Of a stretch of 38,609 nucleotides of DNA, positions 29,398 to 37,352 are shown in pieces (positions within the stretch are counted from its first letter, which is position 1; each line of letters begins with the position of its first letter). The translations under genes and the position numbers were made by a program. The stretch covers positions 1 to 38,609 of the forward strand of contig ATWE01000030.1 of assembly GCA_000421085.1 (NCBI GenBank), written 5' to 3'. The notes under the pieces are model-generated. The model worked only from the letters and a program-made list of their open reading frames with translations, was not told where the DNA came from and did no database searches. Source of the stretch: Ensifer sp. USDA 6670 (lineage in GTDB: Bacteria; Pseudomonadota; Alphaproteobacteria; Rhizobiales; Rhizobiaceae).

Positions 29398-31044
29398 TCA
29401 GCCGCCGGATGCGGCGCGCGCCTCTGCCGCCGCCTTCTCCCGCAGAAGCCGGCGGATCACCTTGCCCGAAGTGGTCAAAGGCAGGCTGTCGACGAAAGCG
29501 ATCTCGCGCGGATATTCATGCATCGACAGCCTGTTCTTAACCCAGTCGCGGATCCCTGCCGCGGTCTCGTCGCCGGCAGCGACGCCGGGTTTCAGCACGA
29601 CATAGGCCTTGACGATCTCGGTCCGGAGCGGGTCCGGTTTGCCGATGGCCGCGGCGAGCTGGACGTCCGGGTGCCCGGCGAGACAATCCTCGATCTCGCC
29701 CGGGCCGATGCGATAACCTGACGACGTGATGACGTCGTCGTCGCGTCCGAAAAAGGTGAAATAGCCCTCTTCGTCCATGACGCCCTGGTCGCCGGTCGTC
29801 ATCCATTCGCCGATGAACTTAGCTTCGGTCGCCTCTTCGTTGCGCCAGTAGCCGAGGAACATCACCGGATCGGGACGCCTGATCGCCACCTGCCCGACCG
29901 TGCCGGGCGGCAGCACCCGCCCCTCGCCGTCGATGATCGCGACCTGATGACCCGGTGCCGACTTGCCCATTGAGCCGGGCTTCGCCACGCCGAGATCCGT
30001 CGCAGAGGAGATCACGATATTGCATTCCGTCTGACCGTAGAATTCGCTCACCTCGACGCCGAGCGCGGCCCTTGCCCATTCGAAGGTCTCCCGCCCCAGC
30101 GCCTCTCCCGCCGAACCGACGGTGCGGAGCTTGAGCGCGTAGCGATCGCGCGGCCGCTCGACGGATTTGAGGAGCCTGAGCGCCGTCGGAGGGATGAAGG
30201 CGTTGCGCACCTCCATCTCTTCGATGATCCGGAACGCCATATGCGCATCGAATTTCTGCGCGGGCGAGGAAACCACGGGCACACCGAAAAAAAGCGACGG
30301 CAGCAGAGCGTTCAGGAGACCGCCTGCCCAGGCCCAGTCGGCGGGCGTCCACATGCGGTCGCCCGGCTGCGGCAGGAAATGATGATGAAACTGGAATCCC
30401 GGCAGATGGCCGAGCAGCACGCGGTGCCCGTGCAGGGCCCCCTTCGGCGGTCCGGTCGTTCCTGAGGTGTAAATCATCAGCGCCGGATCGTCCGGCTGCG
30501 TCTCTGCGGGGTCGAAGCGGCCCTGCCCTGCCGCGAGGTCGCGAAAACGAACCGTGCCGGGCTTCTCCTCCTCCTCGGCCAGCACCACCAGACGAAGTTC
30601 CGGCAGCTCGCCGCGGATCGCCGCAAGCCGCTCATAGCCGAAGCGATTGGTGACGACTGCTGCTGCGCCCGCATCCTTCAGCCGATAGGCAAGCGCCTCG
30701 ACACCGAACAGCAGTGCCAGCGGCAGCGCGATCGCGCCCAATTTATAGATCGCCGCATGGGCGATCGCCGCCTCGAAACCCTGCGGCAGCAGGATGGCGA
30801 CGCGTTCGCCGGGGCTCACGCCATGCGCGGCAAGCCCGCCGGCAAAGGCGGACGAACGCGCGGCGAAGTCGCCATAGGTAAGCGCAAGATGCGCTCCATC
30901 CGGGCTGAAATGCTGAAGGCAGATGCGGTCCGGATCGCGCGCGCCCCAAGCGTCGCTGACGGCAACGCCGATATTGAACCTCTCCGGGATTCGCCAGCGG
31001 AATTCGCGATAGAGTTCGTCATAGGTTTCGATCTTCGGGAGCAT
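29398..31044 (-). CDS. AMP-dependent acyl-CoA synthetase/ligase
   Basis: 548-residue adenylate-forming enzyme that activates a carboxylic acid to acyl-AMP and then to acyl-CoA. Motif A3 YTSGTTGPPKG is at about 190-200, the A8 hinge region is SGYRIGPGEIE, and the catalytic lysine lies near residue 528 in TTSGKVIRR. The N-terminal EFRWRIPERFNIGVA and the GATALPLA-like region resemble medium-chain acyl-CoA and acetyl-CoA-synthetase-like proteins of the ACSM type, so a short- or medium-chain acid is likely. It converges on the acyltransferase gene with a 15-base gap. Confidence 0.92.
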   Translation of the reverse strand: MLPKIETYDELYREFRWRIPERFNIGVAVSDAWGARDPDRICLQHFSPDGAHLALTYGDFAARSSAFAGGLAAHGVSPGERVAILLPQGFEAAIAHAAIYKLGAIALPLALLFGVEALAYRLKDAGAAAVVTNRFGYERLAAIRGELPELRLVVLAEEEEKPGTVRFRDLAAGQGRFDPAETQPDDPALMIYTSGTTGPPKGALHGHRVLLGHLPGFQFHHHFLPQPGDRMWTPADWAWAGGLLNALLPSLFFGVPVVSSPAQKFDAHMAFRIIEEMEVRNAFIPPTALRLLKSVERPRDRYALKLRTVGSAGEALGRETFEWARAALGVEVSEFYGQTECNIVISSATDLGVAKPGSMGKSAPGHQVAIIDGEGRVLPPGTVGQVAIRRPDPVMFLGYWRNEEATEAKFIGEWMTTGDQGVMDEEGYFTFFGRDDDVITSSGYRIGPGEIEDCLAGHPDVQLAAAIGKPDPLRTEIVKAYVVLKPGVAAGDETAAGIRDWVKNRLSMHEYPREIAFVDSLPLTTSGKVIRRLLREKAAAEARAASGG

Positions 31045-31094
31045 GGGCCTGCTGCAGCTGAATTTTGCTGCAACGCAGCTAACATTTGCGGGCG

Positions 31095-31275
31095 GTGAAG
31101 TTCAATGGGGCAGCGGAGCAGACGCAAGGTGATCGATCGCGCCGCCAGCATTCGCGGCAAGACCCGCTCCGACTTCATGATCGACGCAGCCTACCGCGCG
31201 GCCGAAGACACGCTGCTCGACCAGACGCTGGTGCGGGTCGATGAGCACAGCTTTCGGCATTACCTTGACATCCTT
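31095..31275 (+). pseudogene. Remnant of a DUF1778 (TacA-type) antitoxin gene
   Basis: Codons 31105-31275 give about 57 residues (KVIDRAASIRGKTRSDFM, then a DTLLDQTLV segment and FRHYLDIL) matching the ribbon-helix-helix DUF1778 antitoxin core. The usual first beta strand is not in this frame; a VKFNGAAEQTQ stretch one frame off, from 31095, may be its frameshifted remains. After LDIL the family's toxin-binding tail is missing and the frame runs on into a tRNA gene on the opposite strand. The GNAT toxin partner normally encoded next is absent. I read this as a decayed toxin-antitoxin relic. Confidence 0.65.
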
Positions 31276-31311
31276 CTCCCCATTGACGCGCAAAAAGTCG
31301 CGGTAGCAGGG

Positions 31312-31396
31312 TGGTGCCCCATGCCGGAGTCGAACCAGCACTCCTTTCGGAACTCGATTTTGAGTCGAGCGCGTCTACCAATTCCGCCAATGGGGC
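31312..31396 (-). tRNA. tRNA-Leu (anticodon CAA)
   Basis: The minus strand gives an 85-base class II tRNA with a perfect 7-bp acceptor stem (GCCCCAT/ATGGGGC), encoded CCA end, D-loop with GGTAGACGC, and a short variable arm TTCCGAAAGGAGT. The TPsiC arm is GCTGGTTCGACTCCGGC. The anticodon stem CTCGA/TCGAG frames the loop CTCAAAA, so the anticodon is CAA (31360-31362), reading UUG leucine codons. Confidence 0.97.
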
Positions 31397-31701
31397 TAGA
31401 GGCTTGCGTGATATCAGCGCTTGGGATTTACACGATCGTTTTCGCGCCGGTCAACCGCGAAGTTTGCGATTTTCGTCGATCGCATGAATTTGGTCCGATG
31501 CGGCACGAACTGCATCGGTCGCCCAGACGAACCGCAAGGCACAAACCCGCTCCCGCTATTCTCCGCCCGATCACAAAAGCGTGCAAGCCGTTGGACACGA
31601 GGCGATTTACAGGGGGAGCAATCCTGCCTAAGAAGCCGGGATTCGATTTGAAGGGCGCCCGGGCGACGTGTTCGCCGCTCTGCGCTCGGCGAGAGGTGTG
31701 C
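31397..31701. other. Intergenic region between tRNA-Leu and dsbB
   Basis: 305 bases with the tRNA promoter at the left and the leader of the dsbB-like gene at the right. The continuous plus-strand frame across it is an accident: it begins in the antitoxin relic and passes through the tRNA. Nothing else is recognised. Confidence 0.5.
31425..31454 (-). promoter_or_regulatory. Probable promoter of tRNA-Leu
   Basis: On the minus strand TTGACC (31449-31454) and TAAATC (31425-31430) are 18 bases apart, and the mature tRNA starts 28 bases after the -10 box. The -35 is good and the -10 is weak. Confidence 0.45.
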
Positions 31702-32211
31702 ATGATCGAGGCTTCGTTTGCTCAGCGCCGGCAGTTTCTTTGCGCCGTGCTCGTCACCATCGGCATGGCGGCGACCGTCGGCGGTGCGCTCGGCTTCGAG
31801 CATATCGGCGGCTACATCCCCTGCGCGCTCTGCCTCCTCCAGCGCGATCCCTATTATTACGGCATACCGCTCGGTGTTCTCGCCATCCTCGCCAGCGTCC
31901 TGAAGCTGCCCGCCTGGACCACGCGCACACTGTTGCTCTTCGTCGGCATCCTGATGCTGGTCGGCGCCGGCCTCGGCATCTATCATGCCGGTGCGGAGTG
32001 GCACTTCTGGGAAGGTCCCTCGACCTGCGCCACCACGGCCCAGGGCATTTCTCCCGACGTCGGCGACCTGCTCGGCGATCTCGACGCCAAGCACGCGCCG
32101 TCCTGCAGCGACGCGGCAATGCGCGTGCTCGGGCTTTCTTTCGCGGGCTGGAACGTTATCGCGAGCCTCGTTCTTGCAGCGATTGCTCTGCGCGGTGCCG
32201 TGAAGGCCTGA
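31702..32211 (+). CDS. dsbB: Disulfide bond formation protein DsbB family
   Basis: 169-residue inner-membrane protein with four hydrophobic segments, which reoxidises DsbA-type thiol oxidases and passes electrons to quinone. The first periplasmic pair is C41-C44 in CALCLLQR, with the Gln-Arg next to it that contacts the quinone in DsbB. The second pair is C109 (GPSTC) and C135 (APSCS). ATG 31702 was chosen over the very long upstream frame because GAGAGG precedes it and the protein then starts at its first membrane helix. It converges on the HNH gene. Confidence 0.9.
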   Translation: MIEASFAQRRQFLCAVLVTIGMAATVGGALGFEHIGGYIPCALCLLQRDPYYYGIPLGVLAILASVLKLPAWTTRTLLLFVGILMLVGAGLGIYHAGAEWHFWEGPSTCATTAQGISPDVGDLLGDLDAKHAPSCSDAAMRVLGLSFAGWNVIASLVLAAIALRGAVKA

Positions 32212-32237
32212 GCCCAAAGCACCGGCGTTGCACGGCG

Positions 32238-32795
32238 TTACGGCTGCAGCTCGACATCCCAGTAGAGATAGTCCATCCAGCTGTCGTGCAGATGGTTCGG
32301 CGGAAAAAGCCGGCCGTTATTGTGCAGATCCTGGACCGTCGGGTGATAGGGCTTCTGGTGTGGGAACATGCCCGCCTGCTTCGGCAGCTTGCTGCCCTTG
32401 CGCAGATTGCAGGGAGAACAGGCGGCAACGACGTTTTCCCAGGTGGTCTGGCCGCCATGGGCACGCGGAACCACGTGGTCGAAGGTCAGGTCGTCCGGTG
32501 AGCCGCAGTACTGGCACTCGAATTTGTCCCGGAGAAAAACGTTGAACCGGGTAAAGGCCGGGTGGCGTGACGGCTGGACATAGCTTTTGAGACAGACGAC
32601 GCTCGGCAGCCGCATCGAGAAACTCGGCGACGAGACGGAATGTTCGTACTCGGCGAGGATGGTCACACGGTCGAGAAAGACCGCCTTGATCGCGTCCTGC
32701 CAGGACCAGAGCGACAAGGGATAATAACTCAGCGGCCTATAGTCGGCGTTCAACACGAGCGCCGGCAGGGCCTGAGGTGAGACTGCAATCGTCAA
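32238..32795 (-). CDS. HNH endonuclease family protein, TTG start
   Basis: 185-residue protein with a complete HNH motif: zinc cysteines C94/C97 (CQYCG) and C126/C129 (CSPCN), and catalytic DH at 106-107 (FDHVVPRAHGG). A highly ordered N-terminal region (ALVLNADYRPLSYYPLSLW) is characteristic of a chromosomal HNH family. TTG at 32795 follows AGGAGA with ideal spacing and gives the family start TIAVSPQALP; the 24 codons upstream are not family-like. Its cellular role is not established; a DNA repair or defence function is possible. A promoter-like TTCACA-N18-TAATAT lies just upstream. Confidence 0.9.
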   Translation of the reverse strand: MTIAVSPQALPALVLNADYRPLSYYPLSLWSWQDAIKAVFLDRVTILAEYEHSVSSPSFSMRLPSVVCLKSYVQPSRHPAFTRFNVFLRDKFECQYCGSPDDLTFDHVVPRAHGGQTTWENVVAACSPCNLRKGSKLPKQAGMFPHQKPYHPTVQDLHNNGRLFPPNHLHDSWMDYLYWDVELQP

Positions 32796-32832
32796 GCGTA
32801 TTCTCCTGAGCGATTCGGCATCTGCCTCTTCT

Positions 32833-32862
32833 ATATTAGGCGCGTTGCGACAGGATTGTGAA
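32833..32862 (-). promoter_or_regulatory. Candidate promoter of the HNH gene
   Basis: On the minus strand TTCACA (32857-32862) and TAATAT (32833-32838) are 18 bases apart, about 40 bases before the TTG start. The -10 is close to consensus; the -35 is moderate. Confidence 0.4.
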
Positions 32863-32900
32863 GCCACAAAGAAAAGGGAGTAAAGGATCCGCTTTTTTCT

Positions 32901-33548
32901 TCAAGGCGTCACGGGAAGCGCATCGCGGCGCATTTCCTGCGCATAATAGGCCCAAAAAAGCCGCGCGGCGACACTGCGCCATGGCGACCAGCCGCCCGCG
33001 AGCGAATCGACCTCGCTTGCCGTCGGTCGCAATTCGAGCCCGAGCGCATGGCCGATGGCATTCTGCAGGGCGACATCGCCGGCCGGGAATACATCCGGAT
33101 GGCCGGCGCAGAACAGCAGATAGACCTCGGCGGTCCAGCGGCCGATGCCCTTGATCGCCGTCAGCTCGTGAATTGCCTTGACCGCCTCGGCGTTGCAGAT
33201 GGCGTCGAGATCGATCTCGCCCGCGGTCGCGGCAGCGGCGACCCTTCTCAGCGTATCGGCCTTGGCCCGGGACAAGCCGAAGCGCCGGCAATCGTCGTCG
33301 TTAAGCGCAAGCACCGCGTCTGCGGTGATCTCGCCGAGCGAGGCCTCCATCCGGTTCCAGATCGCCGCCGCGCTCGCCTTCGAAACCATCTGGGAGACGA
33401 TTATGTTGGCGAGACCGCGGTAACCGGGGTCGGTGCGCCTCAACGGTACCGGCCCTGCCTTGTCGATGACGTGTTCGAGCCGGGCATCGAGCATCACCAG
33501 ACCGGCAAGTCCGGCCTCTATATCCTCGTGTGTCCGGATGATCCGCAT
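32901..33548 (-). CDS. DNA-3-methyladenine glycosylase II (AlkA-like, HhH-GPD)
   Basis: 215-residue base-excision repair enzyme expected to remove alkylated purines such as 3-methyladenine. The helix-hairpin-helix is LTAIKGIGRWTAEVYLL (residues 130-146) and the catalytic aspartate is D158 in FPAGDVAL. It is shorter than E. coli AlkA because the N-terminal beta domain is absent, as in many bacterial and yeast Mag1-like members. ATG 33548 is preferred. It lies upstream of the HNH gene on the same strand with a 105-base gap containing a promoter-like sequence, so the two may be separate units. Confidence 0.9.
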   Translation of the reverse strand: MRIIRTHEDIEAGLAGLVMLDARLEHVIDKAGPVPLRRTDPGYRGLANIIVSQMVSKASAAAIWNRMEASLGEITADAVLALNDDDCRRFGLSRAKADTLRRVAAAATAGEIDLDAICNAEAVKAIHELTAIKGIGRWTAEVYLLFCAGHPDVFPAGDVALQNAIGHALGLELRPTASEVDSLAGGWSPWRSVAARLFWAYYAQEMRRDALPVTP

Positions 33549-33616
33549 GCATCCTCCCACTGCATGTGTCCTTAACCGTCGCCGATTACGGACGAAGCAT
33601 GCAGGAATTCAAAGTG

Positions 33617-33657
33617 CTACAGCGCCGTTGGTGCGCGGCAAGACGCACGGCCTTGTA
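33617..33657 (+). repeat. Short palindromic intergenic repeat, copy 6 (alkA-gluQ gap)
   Basis: CTACAGCGCC left end, inner hairpin GTGCG-CGGCAAGA-CGCAC (33631-33648) and right end GGCCTTGTAG, which pairs in part with the left end. It lies between two divergent genes, 45 bases before the gluQ start. Confidence 0.6.
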
Positions 33658-33701
33658 GAAAGCGGGTGATCTTTACAACGCTTCCATGGCAAAGGAAAAG
33701 A

Positions 33702-34592
33702 ATGCCGATTTCACGACCAGAACCGATTTTTCGTTTCGCGCCGAGTCCGAACGGTCTGCTGCATCTCGGCCATGCTTTGTCGGCGATCCTCAATCACGAC
33801 ATGGCGGCAGCCATGGGCGGCCGTTTCCTGTTGAGGATCGAGGATATCGACCGAACGCGCTGCCGGCCGGAATTCGAGGCGGCGATCTTAGAGGATCTCG
33901 CCTGGCTCGGCCTCGATTGGGAAGAGCCGGTGCGACGCCAATCCGAACATCTCGGCGTCTATGCCGCTGCGCTCGAGCGCTTGAACGGGATGGGTCTCGT
34001 CTATCCCGCCGCGATGACGCGCGGTGAAATAAGGGCGGCGGTGGCCGCGGCGGAGGCGAAGGGGCAAGCGTGGCCGCGCGATCCGGACGGAACACCGCTC
34101 TATCCCGGCCTCGAGCGCGGCTTCACGCCGGATGAGCAGGCGGATCTCCTGGCGAGCGGCCGCCCCTATGCCTGGCGTCTCGACATGGGAGAGGCCGTGC
34201 GGCGCGCGGGCGGGCCACTCACGTGGCAAGAAACGGGGTTGAGCCAATCGGGGGAAGCCGCGTCGATCGTCGCCGATCCGGGCGCCTGGGGTGATGTTAT
34301 CCTGTCGCGTTCGGATGCGCCGTCGAGCTATCATCTGTCGGTCGTGGTCGACGATGCCCTGCAGGGCATCACCCATGTCGTGCGCGGCCGCGACCTCTAC
34401 CACGCGACATCGGTGCATCGCCTGCTGCAAAAGCTTCTCGGCCTGCCGCAGCCGGTCTATCACCATCATCGCCTCATTCTCGGACCTGACGGCCGGAAAC
34501 TGTCGAAGAGCAACAGCGACACCGGCATTGCCGCCTTCCGGGCCGCCGGGTACAGGCCCGCCGATGTCAGGGCGATGGTTCTTGGCCGATGA
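33702..34592 (+). CDS. gluQ: Glutamyl-Q tRNA(Asp) synthetase
   Basis: Attaches glutamate to the queuosine base in the anticodon of tRNA-Asp rather than to the 3' end. The 296 residues correspond to the catalytic half of glutamyl-tRNA synthetase without an anticodon-binding domain. HLGH (HIGH motif) is at 21-24 and the KLSKS loop is near residue 266. The zinc site of the E. coli enzyme seems to be missing: where it has CxC, this protein reads VYPAAMTRGE. The start at 33702 follows AAAGGAAAAG and gives the expected N-terminus. It converges on the YihY/BrkB gene. Confidence 0.93.
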   Translation: MPISRPEPIFRFAPSPNGLLHLGHALSAILNHDMAAAMGGRFLLRIEDIDRTRCRPEFEAAILEDLAWLGLDWEEPVRRQSEHLGVYAAALERLNGMGLVYPAAMTRGEIRAAVAAAEAKGQAWPRDPDGTPLYPGLERGFTPDEQADLLASGRPYAWRLDMGEAVRRAGGPLTWQETGLSQSGEAASIVADPGAWGDVILSRSDAPSSYHLSVVVDDALQGITHVVRGRDLYHATSVHRLLQKLLGLPQPVYHHHRLILGPDGRKLSKSNSDTGIAAFRAAGYRPADVRAMVLGR

Positions 34593-34613
34593 TGAGGAGA
34601 GGCCCCGACGGCT

Positions 34614-35489
34614 TTATTCGCCCCGTCCCGCCTGGAAACTGCGCCTGACCATGAGCTTCACCTTGTATTTCAGGATGGCGGCGTTGATTTCCGCGCCGAT
34701 GATGAAGATCGCCCCGAGCATATAGAGGAAGACCAGGACGATCATGATGGAAGCGAGCCCGGCATAGGTTGTGACGTAGTTGGAAAAATTCGCGATATAG
34801 GAGGCGAAGGCGTAGGCGCCGATGGACCACAGCACGAGCGTGAGGAAGATGCCGGGCAGCACGTCTACGACATTGCGGTGGCCTGCCGGCAGCCACAGAT
34901 GGGCGACGAGCAAGCCTGCCGTCAGCATGGTCAGCGTCAGCGGCAAGCCCCAATCGTCCACCGCCGCCATCAGCGCATCCAGCCAGGGGAACCACTGATC
35001 CGCATTGCGGACCGCCAGAGGCACCGCGACCAGAAGAATGCTGAGGGCGGCGAGAATGAGCACGGCGCCGAGCACGAAGCCGAGGCTGGCGAGCCGCGTC
35101 ACATACCAGTAGCGGCTTTCGGCAACCCTGTAGGCGCGATTAAGCGCGATCCTCAATGCTTCGACGCCGTTCGAGGCGAAATAGGCTGCAGCAAGAACGG
35201 AGATCGTAAGCAGGCTGCCGCGCGGGATGGTCAATACGCGCACGACTTCGTCGGCGACCGGCTTGGCGATCGATTCCGGCCAGGTGTCGAAGATCAGATG
35301 GACTGCCGTCTGCGCGAACTGATCGGCGCCCAGAAAACTGGCGAGCGCGGTGCCGAAGATCAAAAAGGGAAAGACGGCCATCAGGGAAGAAAGCGCCACG
35401 TGACTGGCCATCGCCCAGCCATCGTCCTCGCTGAAATGCCAGAGCGCATCGAACACGACCTTCCAGATGATGCGAACGAATGCCGGCAT
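34614..35489 (-). CDS. YihY/BrkB family membrane protein
   Basis: 291-residue integral inner-membrane protein with about six hydrophobic segments. Family markers include the early SHVALSSLMAVFPFLIFG segment, the RIALNRAYRV motif and the terminal GAEINAAI motif. It was once annotated as ribonuclease BN, which is not supported for this family; the actual function is unknown. The start at 35489 (MPAFVRIIWK) follows GGGAGACGGA; the 19 codons upstream are not membrane-protein-like. It is divergent from the SDR gene. Confidence 0.92.
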   Translation of the reverse strand: MPAFVRIIWKVVFDALWHFSEDDGWAMASHVALSSLMAVFPFLIFGTALASFLGADQFAQTAVHLIFDTWPESIAKPVADEVVRVLTIPRGSLLTISVLAAAYFASNGVEALRIALNRAYRVAESRYWYVTRLASLGFVLGAVLILAALSILLVAVPLAVRNADQWFPWLDALMAAVDDWGLPLTLTMLTAGLLVAHLWLPAGHRNVVDVLPGIFLTLVLWSIGAYAFASYIANFSNYVTTYAGLASIMIVLVFLYMLGAIFIIGAEINAAILKYKVKLMVRRSFQAGRGE

Positions 35490-35658
35490 TCCGTCTCCCA
35501 CTCTTTCACCAATCCCGCTCCTGATGAGGACCAGCCGGCGCGGCACCTGCGACCGACCTTGACGTCACGTTCGGGTCCCAGCATCGCCTTTGCAATTCAA
35601 TTGTATCCCAACGATGAATATGGGAAATGGGGCTTGGATTTCTACAGGAATCGCGTGG

Positions 35659-36492
35659 ATGCCGGATCGCCCCACCATTATCGTCACCGGTTGCTCCTCA
35701 GGCATCGGAGCCTATTGCGCCCGGGCGCTGCAGCGGGACGGCTGGCGGGTCTTCGCGACCGTGCGCCGGCCGGAGGATCAGGTCCCGCTGGAGGCCGAAG
35801 GCATCGAGACCTTCATCATGGACTATACCCGGCCGGAGACGATTGCCGCGCTGGTGGAAGCCGTGATGGCGCTGAGCGGCGGACGGATCGATGCCCTTTT
35901 CAACAATGGCGCCTACGGCCAGGCCGGCGCGGTGGAGGACCTGCCGACGGAGGCCTTGCGGCTCCAGCTCGAAACCAACGTCATCGGCTGGCACGACCTG
36001 ACGCGGCGCGTCATCCCGGCGATGCGTGCCCGCGGACATGGCCGCATCGTCCAGTGCTCGTCCATTCTCGGCCTCGTGCCCTATCGCTGGCGCGGCGCCT
36101 ACAATGCATCGAAGTTCGCGCTCGAGGCGCTCTCACTCACATTGAGGATGGAGCTGGCGGGCAGCGGCATCGGTGTGAGCCTGATCGAGCCCGGCCCGAT
36201 CGCCTCGAAATTCACGACCAATGCGATCGCCTATATCGAGCGGTTCATCGATCTTGAGAATTCCGTCCATCGTGCGGAATACGAGCGGCAGATGCGGCGC
36301 CTGCGCGGCGAGAGCAAACCGGCATCCGGCAAGCTCGGCCCCGACGCCATTTATGCCGTACTGAAACACGCTTTGACGGCACGCCGTCCGAGGCCGCATT
36401 ATATAGTGACAAGGCCGGCCAGGCAGGGAGCGCTTCTCAAGAAGCTCCTGCCGGCGGCACTGTTCTATCGCATCATCGGTCGCCTCGGCTGA
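35659..36492 (+). CDS. SDR family oxidoreductase
   Basis: 277-residue classical short-chain dehydrogenase/reductase. The Rossmann loop TGCSSGIG is at 10-17, the NNGA motif at 82-85, and the catalytic S134, Y148 and K152 (YNASK) are in place. The extended C-terminal third (RRPRPHYIVTRPARQGALLKKLLP) is typical of a proteobacterial group of unknown substrate. ATG 35659 follows AGGAA with good spacing; in-frame TTG 35590 and ATG 35614 and 35620 lack such sites. It begins the compact plus-strand run that continues to the rhomboid gene. Confidence 0.9.
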   Translation: MPDRPTIIVTGCSSGIGAYCARALQRDGWRVFATVRRPEDQVPLEAEGIETFIMDYTRPETIAALVEAVMALSGGRIDALFNNGAYGQAGAVEDLPTEALRLQLETNVIGWHDLTRRVIPAMRARGHGRIVQCSSILGLVPYRWRGAYNASKFALEALSLTLRMELAGSGIGVSLIEPGPIASKFTTNAIAYIERFIDLENSVHRAEYERQMRRLRGESKPASGKLGPDAIYAVLKHALTARRPRPHYIVTRPARQGALLKKLLPAALFYRIIGRLG

Positions 36493-36514
36493 CCGAACCA
36501 CAAGGATTTACGCC

Positions 36515-36718
36515 ATGAACAGCTTCCTTACCGGTTTGACCCTGCTCGTCATGGGCCTGGTAGCGATCGTGCTGATCCGCGGCCTGCTCAACATGGCCAG
36601 GGGCGGCAGCGGCAACACCTCCAACAAACTCATGCAGGCCCGCGTGCTGTTCCAGGCCGTCGCCATCGTGCTGATCATGCTGACGCTCTGGGTGACCGGC
36701 GGCGGCCGTCCGAGCTGA
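36515..36718 (+). CDS. Twin transmembrane protein, HIG1-like
   Basis: 67-residue protein with two hydrophobic helices joined by a basic loop (NMARGGSGNTSNKLMQARVLFQ), the layout of the HIG1 domain. Mitochondrial relatives (Rcf1) associate with cytochrome oxidase and respiratory supercomplexes, so a respiratory-chain role is reasonable. It lies 22 bases after the SDR gene and 17 bases before the adenosyltransferase gene, and is almost certainly in the same transcript. Confidence 0.88.
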   Translation: MNSFLTGLTLLVMGLVAIVLIRGLLNMARGGSGNTSNKLMQARVLFQAVAIVLIMLTLWVTGGGRPS

Positions 36719-36735
36719 GGTAAAGCGGCAGCATC

Positions 36736-37314
36736 ATGGTAAAATTGAACAAGATCTACACCCGGACCGGCGACAACGGCACGACCGGCCTCGTCTCCGG
36801 CCCGCGCCGCCTGAAAAATGATCTAAGGGTCGAGGCCTATGGCGCGATAGACGAGGCGAATGCCTTTGTCGGCCTCGCCCGCCAGCACACGCATGCGATC
36901 CCGGATCTCGACGCGATGCTCATGCGCGTCCAGAACGATCTCTTCGATCTTGGCGCCGATCTCGCCACGCCGGACACGGGCGAGAAGCCCGAATACGAAC
37001 CGCTGCGCATCGTCGCCGCCCAGGTCGAGCGCCTCGAACGGGAGATCGACCGGCTGAATGCCGACCTCGAACCCCTACGCTCCTTCGTCCTGCCGGCCGG
37101 CAGCGCCGCTTCGGCCGCGCTCCATGTGGCCCGAACCGTAGCGCGGCGCGCCGAGAGGCAAATGGTCGCACTCGCATCGGTGGAAGGCGAGGCCGTCAGC
37201 ACGGAGGCGGTTGCCTATGTCAACCGCCTTTCGGATTTCCTGTTCGTCGCGGCCCGCTGGGCAAATGACAAAGGGCGCGCCGACGTCCTTTGGATCCCCG
37301 GCAACAACAGATAA
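36736..37314 (+). CDS. ATP:cob(I)alamin adenosyltransferase, PduO/MMAB type
   Basis: Makes adenosylcobalamin by moving the adenosyl group of ATP to cob(I)alamin. The 192 residues match PduO-type enzymes. The ATP-binding N-terminus YTRTGDNGTTGL is at 8-19; the RVEAYGAIDEANAF, FVLPAGS and ARTVARRAER motifs follow, along with the terminal YVNRLSDFLFVAARWAN block. It shares a compact run with the HIG1-like and rhomboid genes, just before etfB. No cobalamin riboswitch is visible upstream. Confidence 0.95.
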   Translation: MVKLNKIYTRTGDNGTTGLVSGPRRLKNDLRVEAYGAIDEANAFVGLARQHTHAIPDLDAMLMRVQNDLFDLGADLATPDTGEKPEYEPLRIVAAQVERLEREIDRLNADLEPLRSFVLPAGSAASAALHVARTVARRAERQMVALASVEGEAVSTEAVAYVNRLSDFLFVAARWANDKGRADVLWIPGNNR

Positions 37315-37352
37315 CGTATTTTTGTTTCGGCGCATGTCGTCTCGGGGATCGC

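Noticed and set aside
31105..32211. A single 368-residue fusion of a DUF1778 antitoxin and DsbB
   Set aside because: The open frame crosses a complete tRNA-Leu gene and about 300 non-coding bases. A good ribosome binding site and the normal DsbB N-terminus place the real start at 31702.
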